A stretch of 64,000 nucleotides of DNA from Clostridiaceae bacterium AF10-41 (GTDB lineage Bacteria > Bacillota > Clostridia > Clostridiales > Clostridiaceae), in NCBI GenBank assembly GCA_027686065.1, contig JAQCTH010000001.1:1-64000 (forward strand), in the 5' to 3' direction. Shown in pieces: positions 51,190-61,873 of the stretch. Position numbers and translations under genes: made by a program. The stretch's first letter is position 1, and the number at the start of each line of letters is the position of its first letter. Under the pieces are notes generated by a model. That model made no database searches and was not told the origin of the DNA. It saw only the letters and a list, made by a program, of their open reading frames with translations.

Positions 51190-53043
51190 ATGAAAAAAAT
51201 TACAGATCATATTTTACATAAGGTTGAAAAACCATCAAGATATGTTGGTGGGGAGTTAAACCAAGTAGTTAAGAATCCAGAAGATGTTGACATAAGATTT
51301 GCATTTTGTTTTCCAGATGTATATGAGGTAGGAATGTCCCACTTAGGCACAAGAATACTTTATCATACAATAAATGAAAGAAAAGATACATATTGTGAAA
51401 GAGTATTTGCACCATGGCCAGATATGGAAGCTGAGCTTAGAAAAAATGAAATACCATTAATGACTTTAGAAACTAAAGATCCTATTTCAGAGTTCGATAT
51501 ACTAGGATTTACTCTTCAGTATGAAATGAGTTATACAAACATATTAAATATGTTAGATATGGCTAATATTACAATAAGAGCTTCAAAAAGAGACGAAGAT
51601 GAACCAATAATTATGGCTGGGGGTCCTTGTGCATATAATCCAGAACCATTATATGACATAGTAGATTTCTTTGAAATTGGTGAAGGCGAAGAAATAATGG
51701 ATGAAGTTCTTGATATTTATAAAAAGTATAAAGGTATGGGAAAGAAAAAGGAATTTTTAAGAGAAATATCAAAAATAGAAGGAGTTTATGTTCCTTCTTT
51801 ATATGAAGTTACATACAAAGAAGATAAAACAATAAAAGAATTTAAACCTAAATTTGATGATGTTCCAGATAAAGTTAAGAAAAGAATTGTTAATAATTTT
51901 GATAAAGTAGATTTTCCATTAGACATGATAGTTCCATATTCAGAAATTGTACATGATAGAGTAGTTTTAGAGACTTCAAGAGGATGTACAAATGGTTGTA
52001 GATTTTGTCAAGCAGGAATGATTTATAGACCTGTTAGAGAAAAGACAACTAATACATTATTAGATCAAGCAAGAAAAATGATAGATGCAACAGGATATCA
52101 AGAGGTATCTTTAGCATCATTAAGTATTTGTGATTATTCAGATATACAAAATCTTGTAAGCAACCTGATTTTAGAGCATAGTAATAAAAATGTAGGGGTA
52201 GCATTACCATCTATAAGAGTAGATGCTTTTTCAGTTGATTTAATAAAGGAAATACAAAAGGTTAGAAAAACAGGATTAACTTTTGCACCAGAAGCTGGAT
52301 CTCAAAGAATGAGGGACATTATAAATAAGGGACTTACAGAAGAAAGAATGTTAGAGGCTACTAAAAATGCCTTTGAATCAGGATGGAGCACTATTAAATT
52401 ATACTTTATGATAGGTCTTCCTTATGAAGAGATAGAAGATGCTGCTGGTATAGGTGAGCTTGCAGAAAAAATGGCAAATGTTTATTATGGCATTCCTAAG
52501 GAAAAGAGAGCAAAAGGATTAAAAATTACAGTAAGTACATCAATACTAGTACCAAAGCCATTTACTCCATTCCAATGGGCTCCAATGGCTAGACCAAATG
52601 AAATTTGGAATAAAATTGATGCAGTAAAAGGGGCAATAAAATCCAGAGCAATAAATTATAACTATCATGAGCAAAAAACTTCATTTATGGAAGCTGTTTT
52701 TGCAAGAGGTGATAGAAGAACTTGTGAACTCTTAATTAAAGCTTTTGAAAAGGGAGCTAAATTTGATGGATGGTCAGAGTACTTTAACTTTGATGTATGG
52801 ATGGAAGCAATGAAAGAGTGTAATATAGATGAAGATTTTTATGTATATAGAGATAGAAATTATGATGAAATACTTCCATGGGACTTTATAGATATTGGAG
52901 TAAATAGAAAATACTTAGAAGTTGAAAATGAAAAAGCAAAAAAAGCAGAACTTACTCAAAACTGTAGAAAAGGTTGTACAGGATGTGGAGTAAATGTAAA
53001 CTTTAAAGAAGGGAAGTGTTTTGAAGGTGCGTTATGTAATTAA
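51190..53043 (+). CDS. Radical SAM protein, TIGR03960/YgiQ-like
   Basis: The 617-residue enzyme has the 4Fe-4S motif C266xxxC270xxC273 (RGCTNGCRFCQAG) after an N-terminal B12-binding-like region (FAFCFPDVYEVGMSHLGTRILY). A Cys-rich tail (CRKGCTGCG and CFEGALC) could hold a second cluster. This family is regularly linked to a DUF2344 partner, which overlaps its end by 23 bp here. The reaction is unknown; in some lineages the two are fused. The next genes are RNase G and ribosomal L21. Confidence 0.92.
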   Translation: MKKITDHILHKVEKPSRYVGGELNQVVKNPEDVDIRFAFCFPDVYEVGMSHLGTRILYHTINERKDTYCERVFAPWPDMEAELRKNEIPLMTLETKDPISEFDILGFTLQYEMSYTNILNMLDMANITIRASKRDEDEPIIMAGGPCAYNPEPLYDIVDFFEIGEGEEIMDEVLDIYKKYKGMGKKKEFLREISKIEGVYVPSLYEVTYKEDKTIKEFKPKFDDVPDKVKKRIVNNFDKVDFPLDMIVPYSEIVHDRVVLETSRGCTNGCRFCQAGMIYRPVREKTTNTLLDQARKMIDATGYQEVSLASLSICDYSDIQNLVSNLILEHSNKNVGVALPSIRVDAFSVDLIKEIQKVRKTGLTFAPEAGSQRMRDIINKGLTEERMLEATKNAFESGWSTIKLYFMIGLPYEEIEDAAGIGELAEKMANVYYGIPKEKRAKGLKITVSTSILVPKPFTPFQWAPMARPNEIWNKIDAVKGAIKSRAINYNYHEQKTSFMEAVFARGDRRTCELLIKAFEKGAKFDGWSEYFNFDVWMEAMKECNIDEDFYVYRDRNYDEILPWDFIDIGVNRKYLEVENEKAKKAELTQNCRKGCTGCGVNVNFKEGKCFEGALCN

Positions 53044-53728
53044 ATTTACTAAAGAATCTAGCATTAAATTTATATCTCATTTGGATTTAATGAGAACAAT
53101 TCAAAGAGTTATAAGAAGAGCAAATCTTCCAATGGAATACTCAAAGGGTTTTAATCCACATATGGCATTATCCATAGCACAACCTTTATCTGTTGGAGTT
53201 TATTCTGATTCCGAATATATGGATATAGTTTTAGTTGAAGAATTAGAAGAGCAAGAAATAATAGACAAATTAAATTCTAAAACTGCATCTGGAATTAAAT
53301 TTTTAAATGCAAGAAAAGTTATAACTAAAGAGGGAGAAAAGAAATTGCCTCAAACTATGGCTTTAGTAGATGCAGCTAGATTTACGATAAAGATGATTTG
53401 TACAGATTCAAAGATAGTAGAAAATAAAATGGAAGAACTTATTAGTAAGACAGAATGGACTACTATAAAGAAAAGTAAAAAAGGTGAAAAAGAAGTAAAT
53501 TTAAAGACTATGATAAAAGAAATGAAATATTGGATAAATGATGATGAGCTAGTTTTAAACGTACTAATATCATCAGGAAGTAGAGAACATCTATCTCCAG
53601 ATTTATTAGCAGAATATATAAAGAGTAATATTTGTGAAATAGTTGAAGATTCATTTATTGATATGAAGAGAGAAGAAATGTATGTATTAAAAGACGATAA
53701 ATATATACCAATATATAAATGTATTTAG
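53021..53728 (+). CDS. DUF2344/TIGR03936 radical-SAM-linked protein
   Basis: The 235-residue protein begins with the family block RYVIKFTKESSIKFISHLDLMRTIQRVIRRANLPMEYSKGFNPHM. It is the conserved companion of TIGR03960 radical SAM enzymes and may bind their RNA or nucleotide substrate; this is unproven. It overlaps the radical SAM gene, so the two are coupled. The TTG at 53021 lies a few bases after GAAGGGAAG; a GTG at 53027 is a possible alternative. Confidence 0.92.
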   Translation: MKVRYVIKFTKESSIKFISHLDLMRTIQRVIRRANLPMEYSKGFNPHMALSIAQPLSVGVYSDSEYMDIVLVEELEEQEIIDKLNSKTASGIKFLNARKVITKEGEKKLPQTMALVDAARFTIKMICTDSKIVENKMEELISKTEWTTIKKSKKGEKEVNLKTMIKEMKYWINDDELVLNVLISSGSREHLSPDLLAEYIKSNICEIVEDSFIDMKREEMYVLKDDKYIPIYKCI

Positions 53729-53741
53729 GGAAGTGTATCTT

Positions 53742-55190
53742 ATGAGAGAAATTTTCATTGAAAGAGATGAACCACTTTTAAGAATTGCTATAAAGGATAA
53801 TAATGTATTAAGTGAGTGCTTTGTAGAACAGCACTCTTCAGGACCTAAAATGGGAGAAATTTATAAAGGAAGAGTAAAAAATATAATTCCTGCAATAAAT
53901 TCAATTTTTATAGATATAGGACTAGAAAAAGAAGCATACATGTATTTTAGCAATGAAATTAAAAGTGAAGGAATTAAAAAAGGCGATGAATTATTAGTTG
54001 AAGTAATTAAAGAGCCAGTAAATAATAAAGGTGCTAAAGTAAGCAGAAATATAAGTTTACCAGGGCGATTTATGGTTTTAACTTGTGGTGAAAGAGGAAT
54101 TAATTTTTCTAAGAGAATTAATAGTACAGAAGAAAAAGAAAGAATATTAAAGATAGTTAATGATATAGATGGATATGGTATAACTATAAGAACAGAAGCA
54201 GTTCATGCAAGTAGCGAGGACTTACTAGAAGAAAAGATAAATCTCTTATCTGAATTAGAAACTATTATAAGAAAACTAAAATATAGTTTAAAGTTAGGAA
54301 AAGTTTATGGAGAAAATATTATTCTAAATAAAGTTATAAGAGAAAATATAGGGAGCCAATGCAAGATAATCTTAAATCACGAAGAGGACTTAAATGAAGT
54401 CAAATCATTAATAGAAAAAAATAGTCAAGTAACTGTAGAAAAATTTGATGGTAGCAGAAGCTTATTTGAACATTATGGCATAGAAAAGGAAGTCTTGAAA
54501 TTAAGGCACAAAAAAGTAGTATTGAATTGTGGTGGAAATATAGTAATAGATAAAACAGAAGCCATGTATGTTATAGATGTTAATTCATCAAAGAATATTA
54601 AAGGAAGAAGTTTCAATAAAACAATCTTAGAAACTAATATAGAAGCAGCAAAAGAAATAGGAAGACAAATTAGACTTAGAAATCTTGCAGGAATAATAGT
54701 TATAGATTTTATCGATATGAGGGATTTTTCACAAAAATCAGTAGTTATGGATGCTTTAAAGGATTCTCTAAAACAAGATAAAGGTAATATAAAAATATTC
54801 CCATTTACAGAATTAGATCTTGTTCAAATAGCAAGGAAAAGAAGAGGGAAATCAATATATGAATATCTAGAAGAAAAATGTAAAAGATGCAACAATGAGG
54901 GTTACGTTCTTAAGTTATCATATATAGAAAAGTTAATAAGAAATGAAATAGTTAAATGTGAAGAAGAAAGTTCAATTAACTCATTTTATATAGAATTAGA
55001 TAGAAACTATGAGGCTATGGTAAGAGAAGATATTTTCTCATTTTTAACTAATATAAATTCAATAAATAAAGAAATTTATTTGAATTTTATAGATGGAATT
55101 GAAGGATATAAAGTAGAACCTTTAATATTTAATAGTCAAAAAGAAAATATAAAAAATTTAAAGGTAAATGACTATCAAAATTATGAATAA
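53742..55190 (+). CDS. rng: Ribonuclease E/G family endoribonuclease
   Basis: The 482-residue protein is RNase G-like in length, with an N-terminal S1 domain (GEIYKGRVKNIIPAINSIFIDIGLEKEAYM) and the catalytic domain. Magnesium-binding aspartates lie in MYVIDVNSS and IVIDFIDM. The zinc-link CxxC is CKRCNNEGY. It matures rRNA and starts mRNA decay at single-stranded A/U-rich sites. The ATG at 53742 is preferred over a GTG at 53733. It precedes the L21 leader. Confidence 0.94.
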   Translation: MREIFIERDEPLLRIAIKDNNVLSECFVEQHSSGPKMGEIYKGRVKNIIPAINSIFIDIGLEKEAYMYFSNEIKSEGIKKGDELLVEVIKEPVNNKGAKVSRNISLPGRFMVLTCGERGINFSKRINSTEEKERILKIVNDIDGYGITIRTEAVHASSEDLLEEKINLLSELETIIRKLKYSLKLGKVYGENIILNKVIRENIGSQCKIILNHEEDLNEVKSLIEKNSQVTVEKFDGSRSLFEHYGIEKEVLKLRHKKVVLNCGGNIVIDKTEAMYVIDVNSSKNIKGRSFNKTILETNIEAAKEIGRQIRLRNLAGIIVIDFIDMRDFSQKSVVMDALKDSLKQDKGNIKIFPFTELDLVQIARKRRGKSIYEYLEEKCKRCNNEGYVLKLSYIEKLIRNEIVKCEEESSINSFYIELDRNYEAMVREDIFSFLTNINSINKEIYLNFIDGIEGYKVEPLIFNSQKENIKNLKVNDYQNYE

Positions 55191-55195
55191 ACTTC

Positions 55196-55225
55196 TTTAC
55201 AAGCTACATAATAATATGATACAAT
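55196..55225 (+). promoter_or_regulatory. Promoter of the rplU-prp-rpmA operon
   Basis: TTTACA (55196-55201) and TACAAT (55220-55225) are 18 bp apart, just ahead of the L21 leader. Confidence 0.6.
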
Positions 55226-55235
55226 ATCAAATGTT

Positions 55236-55316
55236 AAACCGCACATAAGAGGCTTTTATTTAAACAAAGTTAGATCTTTGTACCTCGGTTGGCGAGACCG
55301 TAATAAGAGGAGGTGT
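55236..55316 (+). ncRNA. Ribosomal protein L21 leader
   Basis: The segment between the promoter and rplU contains the features of the Firmicute L21 leader. These include AACCGCACATAAGAGGC, an AACAAAG..CTTTGT stem (near 55262-55280) and CCTCGGTTGGCGAGACCG, ending at the AGGAGG ribosome site. Such leaders bind L21 and give feedback control of the operon. Confidence 0.85.
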
Positions 55317-55321
55317 TTTTA

Positions 55322-55633
55322 ATGTACGCAGTGTTATCTACAGGAGGAAAACAATACAGAGTTCAAGAAGGAGACGTAATATTCGTTGAAAAGCTTGAGG
55401 CTGAAGTTGACTCAACAGTTGAATTAACAGAAGTATTAGCAGTTTCAAATGGTGATGCTTTAAAAGTTGGTACACCAGTTGTAGAAGGTGCTAAGGTTGT
55501 TGCTAAAGTTGTTGCTCAAGGCAAAGCTAAGAAAGTTACAGTATTCAAGTATAAGCCAAAGAAGGACTACAGAAAGAAAACTGGACACAGACAACCATAC
55601 ACTAAGTTAGTAATCGAAAAAATCGAAGCTTAA
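55322..55633 (+). CDS. rplU: 50S ribosomal protein L21
   Basis: The 103-residue protein has the L21 start [18 protein letters not shown] and the C-terminal [24 protein letters not shown]. It binds 23S rRNA in the large subunit. The ATG at 55322 follows AGAGGAGGTG; an upstream in-frame codon at 55313 lies inside that site. Confidence 0.98.
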   Translation: MYAVLSTGGKQYRVQEGDVIFVEKLEAEVDSTVELTEVLAVSNGDALKVGTPVVEGAKVVAKVVAQGKAKKVTVFKYKPKKDYRKKTGHRQPYTKLVIEKIEA

Positions 55634-55638
55634 TTATT

Positions 55639-56013
55639 ATGATTAAAGTAAAGATTTTTAAAAAAGATAATTTATGCCTTGGGTTTAAGATAAAAGGTCA
55701 TGCCTTACCAAAAGCTGAAATAGAGAAAATCGGAGATGCTTATGATATGATTTGCAATTCGGTTTCAGTACTTTCTCAAAATGCCGTAATAGGTATTGAA
55801 GAAGTATTAAAGCTAAAAGTTGAGTATGATATAGAAGATGGTTTTTTACATATGAACTTATCTAATCTTAATAACGAGGATGTAGAGAAGTGCCAAGTAT
55901 TACTTTTGACTTTTGAAAAAAGTATAGAAAGCTTGATACAATCTCTTAAATTAAGTTTTGGAAATGAAAAAGACAGTGAATATATAAGATTGTTGAAAGA
56001 GGAGGTGCAATAG
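55639..56013 (+). CDS. prp: Ribosomal-processing cysteine protease Prp
   Basis: Prp removes the N-terminal extension of L27 in Firmicutes. The 124-residue protein has the catalytic His in KGHA (H21) and the nucleophile in [12 protein letters not shown] (C39). The spacing between them is a few residues longer than in S. aureus Prp. It lies between rplU and rpmA, as is usual, and the L27 encoded next has the matching cleavage site. Confidence 0.94.
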   Translation: MIKVKIFKKDNLCLGFKIKGHALPKAEIEKIGDAYDMICNSVSVLSQNAVIGIEEVLKLKVEYDIEDGFLHMNLSNLNNEDVEKCQVLLLTFEKSIESLIQSLKLSFGNEKDSEYIRLLKEEVQ

Positions 56014-56014
56014 T

Positions 56015-56314
56015 ATGTTAATAATGAACCTTCAATTATTTGCCCACAAAAAAGGGGTAGGTAGCTCAAAGAACGGTAGAGATTCTGAATCAAAAAGATT
56101 AGGAGTTAAAGCTGCTGACGGGGAGTTCGTTTTAGCTGGTAACATTTTAGTTAGACAAAGAGGAACAAAGATTCATCCTGGAACTAATGTTGGTAAGGGT
56201 GGAGATGACACTCTATTTGCTAAAGAAGACGGAATCGTTAGATTTGAAAGAATGGGTAGAGATAAAAAGAAAGTTAGCATTTACCCAGTAAATGTTGAAG
56301 AAATAGCAGAATAA
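56015..56314 (+). CDS. rpmA: 50S ribosomal protein L27 (with cleavable N-terminus)
   Basis: The 99-residue precursor starts [14 protein letters not shown]. Prp cuts after NLQLF, leaving the mature [14 protein letters not shown] end that reaches the peptidyl-transferase centre. The rest matches L27 ([23 protein letters not shown]). The ATG at 56015 lies 7 nt after GAGGAGGTGC and gives the full extension. Confidence 0.98.
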   Translation: MLIMNLQLFAHKKGVGSSKNGRDSESKRLGVKAADGEFVLAGNILVRQRGTKIHPGTNVGKGGDDTLFAKEDGIVRFERMGRDKKKVSIYPVNVEEIAE

Positions 56315-56329
56315 TATTATTTTTCTAAA

Positions 56330-56360
56330 AAGCACCCTGTTTTAGGGTGCTTTATTTTGT
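56330..56360 (+). terminator. Terminator of the rplU-prp-rpmA operon
   Basis: AAAGCACCCT pairs with AGGGTGCTTT over a 5-nt loop, followed by ATTTTGT. Confidence 0.9.
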
Positions 56361-56371
56361 AAGAATAAAAA

Positions 56372-56497
56372 TGGGCAATTGACAATGAATAATATTTGCC
56401 CATTGTACACTGTCAATTGCCCATTAATTAAGTCATCTTCAAAAAATAAATAAGTCAGAATGCTCGTATATTTGACGTACTATTTATTTTCAGATGC
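56372..56497. repeat. Two intergenic inverted repeats before obg
   Basis: ATGGGCAATTGACA (56372-56385) is perfectly inverted at 56412-56425. A second imperfect hairpin pairs CATCTTC..AAATAAATA (from 56435) with TATTTATTTTCAGATG (to 56497). Neither has a T-run or an ORF. They look like dispersed structured repeats. Confidence 0.55.
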
Positions 56498-56566
56498 CTA
56501 GTGGGTTAGAAATTTATTTTCGTATGATATAATAAACATTAAGAATAATGAAATAATATAAAGTAA

Positions 56567-57904
<1,338 letters not shown>

Positions 57905-57915
57905 GAGGATAAATA

Positions 57916-58212
57916 ATGATAACAGGAAAGCAAAGAGCTTATTTAAGAGGGCTTGCAAATAACTTAGATCCAATATTCCAAGTTGGTAAAAATGGAGTAG
58001 AGGAAGCTTTTTTAACACAATTAACTGAAGCTTTAGAAGCAAGAGAACTTATTAAAATAAAGGTACTTGAAAATAGTGGTTTAGGAGCGAGAGAAGCATC
58101 AAATTATATATGTGAAAAAATTGGATGCGAAGGAATTCAAGCTATAGGAAGTAAAATAGTTTTATATAAAAAATCCTCAAAAAAACCTAAGATAGAAATA
58201 CCTAATAAATAG
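57916..58212 (+). CDS. yhbY: CRS1/YhbY-family ribosome assembly RNA-binding protein
   Basis: The 98 residues form one KH-like YhbY domain, starting MITGKQRAYLRGLANNLDPIFQVGKNGV with the GxxG-like GLGARE loop. It associates with pre-50S particles. It is 11 bp after obg, behind AGGAGG, in the usual obg-yhbY-nadD order. Confidence 0.96.
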   Translation: MITGKQRAYLRGLANNLDPIFQVGKNGVEEAFLTQLTEALEARELIKIKVLENSGLGAREASNYICEKIGCEGIQAIGSKIVLYKKSSKKPKIEIPNK

Positions 58213-58221
58213 AGAAGTTTT

Positions 58222-58839
58222 ATGAAGAAGATTGGCATAATAGGAGGAACCTTTAATCCTATTCATTTAGCACATCTTTATATAGCATATGAGGCTAAAT
58301 GTCAATTGAATTTAGATAAAGTGATTTTTATGCCAACAGGAAGCCCACCTCATAAAAAAAATGAGAGTATCTTAGAGGCTTCCTTAAGGTATAAAATGGT
58401 TCAGCAGGCTATAAAAAATTATGAGGATTTTGAAATAAGCAACTATGAAATAGAGAAAAAGGGATTTAGTTATACCTATGAAACCTTAGAATATCTAAAA
58501 ACGAAAGATAATGAATTATATTTCATTACTGGTGCAGATTGTCTTATAAATATAGAAAAATGGAAAAATCCAGATAGAATATTTAAAACATCTAATTTAG
58601 TTGTATTTAACAGACCAGGATATGATAAAGAGCAATTAAAATTACAAAAGAATGAAATTGAGAAAAAATATAACACAAGTATTAAATTTTTAGATATAAT
58701 GGACTTAGAAATTTCATCATCTATGATAAGAGATAGAATCAAGGAAGAAAAGAGAATTGATTTTTTCATTTCAAAAGAAGTTTTAGATTTTATTGAAAAA
58801 AATAATATTTATAATTATTGCGAAAATATCAAAGAATGA
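58222..58839 (+). CDS. nadD: Nicotinate-nucleotide adenylyltransferase
   Basis: NadD joins NaMN and ATP to make deamido-NAD. The 205-residue protein has the nucleotidyltransferase motif GGTFNPIHLAH (8-18), the PPHK loop, and the C-terminal ISSSMIRDRI motif. It lies 9 bp after yhbY; its ribosome site is weak, so it may rely on coupling. Confidence 0.96.
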   Translation: MKKIGIIGGTFNPIHLAHLYIAYEAKCQLNLDKVIFMPTGSPPHKKNESILEASLRYKMVQQAIKNYEDFEISNYEIEKKGFSYTYETLEYLKTKDNELYFITGADCLINIEKWKNPDRIFKTSNLVVFNRPGYDKEQLKLQKNEIEKKYNTSIKFLDIMDLEISSSMIRDRIKEEKRIDFFISKEVLDFIEKNNIYNYCENIKE

Positions 58840-58871
58840 TGAAAGTACAATGATATTTAAGGAGAAAATAT

Positions 58872-59438
58872 ATGCTTAGTAAAGAAGAAATGAAAAGCTA
58901 CCTTAAAGAGCATTTAACAGAAAGTAGATATAATCATACCTTAAGTGTGGTTGAAACTGCAGTAAGATTAGCGCAGATATATAAGGTAGATAAAAATAAA
59001 GCTGAAATAGCAGCATTAGCTCATGATATAGCTAAGAATATGACTATATATGATTTAAAGTCCATTATAGATGAAAATAATATAAAGTTATCATATGATG
59101 AAGAAAAAACTCCAGAATTATGGCATAGCATTGTTGGCCCTATATTAGGGAAAAAGATATTTCAGATAGAAGATGAAGAAATATTAAGTGCAATGAGATG
59201 GCACACTACAGGAAAAGAAAATATGAGTCAGCTAGAAAAAGTAATTTATATAGCTGATATGATAGAACCAGGTAGAAGTTTTCCAGGGGTAGATTTAATT
59301 AGAAAAGAAAGTTTTAATGATTTAGATAAGGGAATTCTTCAAGGATTAACTCATACTATTAAATATTTATTAGATAAGGGTTTTCCTATTGATATAAATA
59401 GTATAAAGGCAAGAAATTATTTAGTACTTAACAAATAG
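58872..59438 (+). CDS. yqeK: YqeK-type HD hydrolase (Ap4A hydrolase)
   Basis: The 188-residue HD protein has H22, the H51-D52 pair (LAHDIAKNM) and later WHSIVGPILG and RWHTTG metal-site segments. YqeK proteins hydrolyse diadenosine tetraphosphate symmetrically. The start follows TAAGGAGAA. Its place after nadD is conserved. Confidence 0.94.
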   Translation: MLSKEEMKSYLKEHLTESRYNHTLSVVETAVRLAQIYKVDKNKAEIAALAHDIAKNMTIYDLKSIIDENNIKLSYDEEKTPELWHSIVGPILGKKIFQIEDEEILSAMRWHTTGKENMSQLEKVIYIADMIEPGRSFPGVDLIRKESFNDLDKGILQGLTHTIKYLLDKGFPIDINSIKARNYLVLNK

Positions 59439-59494
59439 TACTAAAATAGATTAAACTATTTAAACTATGAAAAAAATCAGAGAGGAATTAAAGG

Positions 59495-60844
59495 ATGGGT
59501 AATAGGAGAGAAGATCTTGAAAACGCAGAAAGAAGAAGGCCTTCTAGAGAAGAACAGATAAAGAGAAGGAAAATAGAAGCTAAAAAAAGGAAAAAGAAAA
59601 GGCAGCGAAGAAGAATTGCTATATCTATAGTAACAGTTTTATTAGTGGCTATACTTGGAGTTGCCTTATATATATATAATTTCTTGTCAGGATTAAAAAC
59701 AAATACTTTAGGAGTAGGGGTAGCACCAATATCATCACATGATCCTGTTAATATTTTGATTTTAGGCATGGACATAGGAGATGCAGAAAATCAAAATAAA
59801 GCTGGCAGAAGAAGTGATACCATAATGGTTTTAAATTATAATCCTAATACTAAAAAGGTTCATGTAGTTTCCATACCAAGAGATACTCTTGTAGAGATAG
59901 ATGCTTATTTAGATAGCGGAGAATATAGAAGGTATTGGAAGATAAATACTGCATATGTTTTAGGTGGAGAAGAAGAAATAAAGACACACGTAGAAGACTT
60001 ATTAGGTATAAATTTAAATTATATAGTAGAAGTAGATTATACAGCATTCAGAAGTATAATGGATGCTTTAGGCGGAATAGAAATGAAAATAGAACAAGAT
60101 ATGTTTTATGATGATGATGAGCAAAATCTTCATATAAACTTTAAAGCTGGAGAAACTGTTTTATTAGATGGAAAAAAAGCAGAAGAATTCTTTAGATGGA
60201 GAAAAAATAATGATGGTAGTGGAGGAGATGAAGGTGATTTAGGTAGAATCAATAACCAACATCAATTCATTAGTAAAGTTATTAATAAAGCTTTAAGTCC
60301 AAGTATAATTTTTAAGGCTCCAAAAATATTAGAAGCTATAAGTGAAAATGTAGATACTAATATTCCAGCTAAGAATTTGATATCTTTAGGTATGAAGATT
60401 ATGAGATTAAAGCCAGCGGATATTATTATGACAACTCTTCAAGGAGAACCAGAATATATTTATGGAGAATCTTTTTTAATTGCAGATAAAGAAACTAATA
60501 GAGATTTAATAAATGCGTTAAATGCAGAAAATCCTTCATTAGCTCCAGTTATAACATCAGTAAAGAAAGAAGAATTAAAGATATTAGTGTTAAATGGAAC
60601 AAAAATTGAGGGGTTAGCATCAAATGCAAAAGATAGTTTGCTTTCACTTGGATATACAAATATAGAAGTTGGAAATACTGATAATGTAGAGAAAAGTGTA
60701 ATTCAATCCGATAATAAGGATTTAAAAGAGTTGATTAAAAATGATACGGGTGTACAAAAGTTTGAAAAGATAGGTAAGTCAGAACATAAAAAATACGATG
60801 TTGTAATATTATTAGGTAAAGATTATAACTTATTTGGAAACTAA
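59495..60844 (+). CDS. LytR-CpsA-Psr family ligase
   Basis: LCP enzymes attach teichoic acids or other polymers to peptidoglycan outside the cell. The 449-residue protein has a strongly basic N-terminus and a transmembrane helix (~46-68). An LCP domain follows (NILILGMDIGDAE, GRRSDTIMVLNYNP, VVSIPRDTLVEI), then a C-terminal LytR_C domain (~366-440, ILVLNGTKIEGLASNAKDSL). The ATG is 8 nt after GAGAGGA. It ends the obg run; in many clostridia rsfS follows but here it does not. Confidence 0.93.
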   Translation: MGNRREDLENAERRRPSREEQIKRRKIEAKKRKKKRQRRRIAISIVTVLLVAILGVALYIYNFLSGLKTNTLGVGVAPISSHDPVNILILGMDIGDAENQNKAGRRSDTIMVLNYNPNTKKVHVVSIPRDTLVEIDAYLDSGEYRRYWKINTAYVLGGEEEIKTHVEDLLGINLNYIVEVDYTAFRSIMDALGGIEMKIEQDMFYDDDEQNLHINFKAGETVLLDGKKAEEFFRWRKNNDGSGGDEGDLGRINNQHQFISKVINKALSPSIIFKAPKILEAISENVDTNIPAKNLISLGMKIMRLKPADIIMTTLQGEPEYIYGESFLIADKETNRDLINALNAENPSLAPVITSVKKEELKILVLNGTKIEGLASNAKDSLLSLGYTNIEVGNTDNVEKSVIQSDNKDLKELIKNDTGVQKFEKIGKSEHKKYDVVILLGKDYNLFGN

Positions 60845-60845
60845 A

Positions 60846-60907
60846 AGGGGCTGTCGCAGAAAGCCATTTAATGTAAAAGGTAAAATTGTGCGACAGCTCT
60901 TTTTTCA
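60846..60907 (+). terminator. Terminator after the LCP gene
   Basis: GGGGCTGTCGCA pairs with TGCGACAGCTCT across a ~30-nt loop, followed by TTTTTT. Confidence 0.85.
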
Positions 60908-60919
60908 ATAGGAGGAAAA

Positions 60920-61816
60920 ATGAGTACTATAAAAAAAATTGTTTCAAAGGAATTTGAAGGAAGAAAAATTAGAGAATTTTTAAAAGAGGAACTAGGATTA
61001 TCTTCTAGGCTAATTAGAGGTGCATCAATAGATAAAAGAATTTTTGTAGATAATAAAGCTGTAAAAATGAATTATGTACTAAAAATTAATGAAAAAGTAT
61101 TAATTGATTTAGTTAAAGAAGAAACACAAAATATAGCCCCTGAAAATATACCAATAGATATTGTATATGAAGATGAGGATATAATAGTAGTTAATAAAAG
61201 TCCAAATATGGTAGTACATCCAACTAAAAGATATCAAAGTGGTACTTTGGCTAATGCTTTGATGTACTATTTTAAGGAAAGTAATCAAAAATGTATAGTT
61301 AGATTAGTAAGTAGATTAGATATGGATACTTCAGGCCTTATAATAATAGCTAAAAATCAATATGCGCACATGGAGTTATCTAAAGAAATGACTTTAAATA
61401 ATATTGAAAAAAGATATCTTACAGTAGTTCATGGTCATATGGAGAAAGAAGAAGGAACTATAGATTTGCCAATATATAGACCAGAAGAAGAAGGAACTAT
61501 AAGAAGAGTTATTGATGAGAGAGGGCAAAGAAGTATAACTCATTATAAAGTTATAGAAAAATTTAAAGATTCAGATTTAGTTGAATGTCTATTGGAAACA
61601 GGAAGAACACATCAAATAAGAGTTCACTTAAGTTCATTAGGCCATCCAATTTGGGGAGATACACTATATGGGAATGAAGAAGATGGAGAAATTATAAGTA
61701 GGCAAGCACTTCATGCATATGGTTTAGACTTTAAATCTCCAAGAACTAAAAAGGAATTAAATCTCAGAGCTGATATTCCGAAAGATATAGAAGGATTAAT
61801 AGAATATCTGAAATAA
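60920..61816 (+). CDS. RluA/RluD-family pseudouridine synthase
   Basis: The 298-residue enzyme has an N-terminal S4 RNA-binding domain (IREFLKEELGLSSRLIRGASI) and the catalytic motif RLDMDTSGLIII with nucleophile D134. The GRTHQIRVHLSSLGHPIWGD block follows. It isomerises uridine in rRNA or tRNA; the exact target cannot be told from sequence. The ATG follows TAGGAGGA. It is transcribed alone between two terminators. Confidence 0.93.
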   Translation: MSTIKKIVSKEFEGRKIREFLKEELGLSSRLIRGASIDKRIFVDNKAVKMNYVLKINEKVLIDLVKEETQNIAPENIPIDIVYEDEDIIVVNKSPNMVVHPTKRYQSGTLANALMYYFKESNQKCIVRLVSRLDMDTSGLIIIAKNQYAHMELSKEMTLNNIEKRYLTVVHGHMEKEEGTIDLPIYRPEEEGTIRRVIDERGQRSITHYKVIEKFKDSDLVECLLETGRTHQIRVHLSSLGHPIWGDTLYGNEEDGEIISRQALHAYGLDFKSPRTKKELNLRADIPKDIEGLIEYLK

Positions 61817-61820
61817 AAAT

Positions 61821-61866
61821 TTAAAAAGAGTACACTAAAATAATCATTTTAGCGTACTCTTTTTAA
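61821..61866. terminator. Bidirectional terminator between the synthase and carboxypeptidase genes
   Basis: AAAAAGAGTACACTAAAA and TTTTAGCGTACTCTTTTT form a stem with one mismatch and A/T runs on both sides, between convergent genes. Confidence 0.88.
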
Positions 61867-61873
61867 AAAGGAT

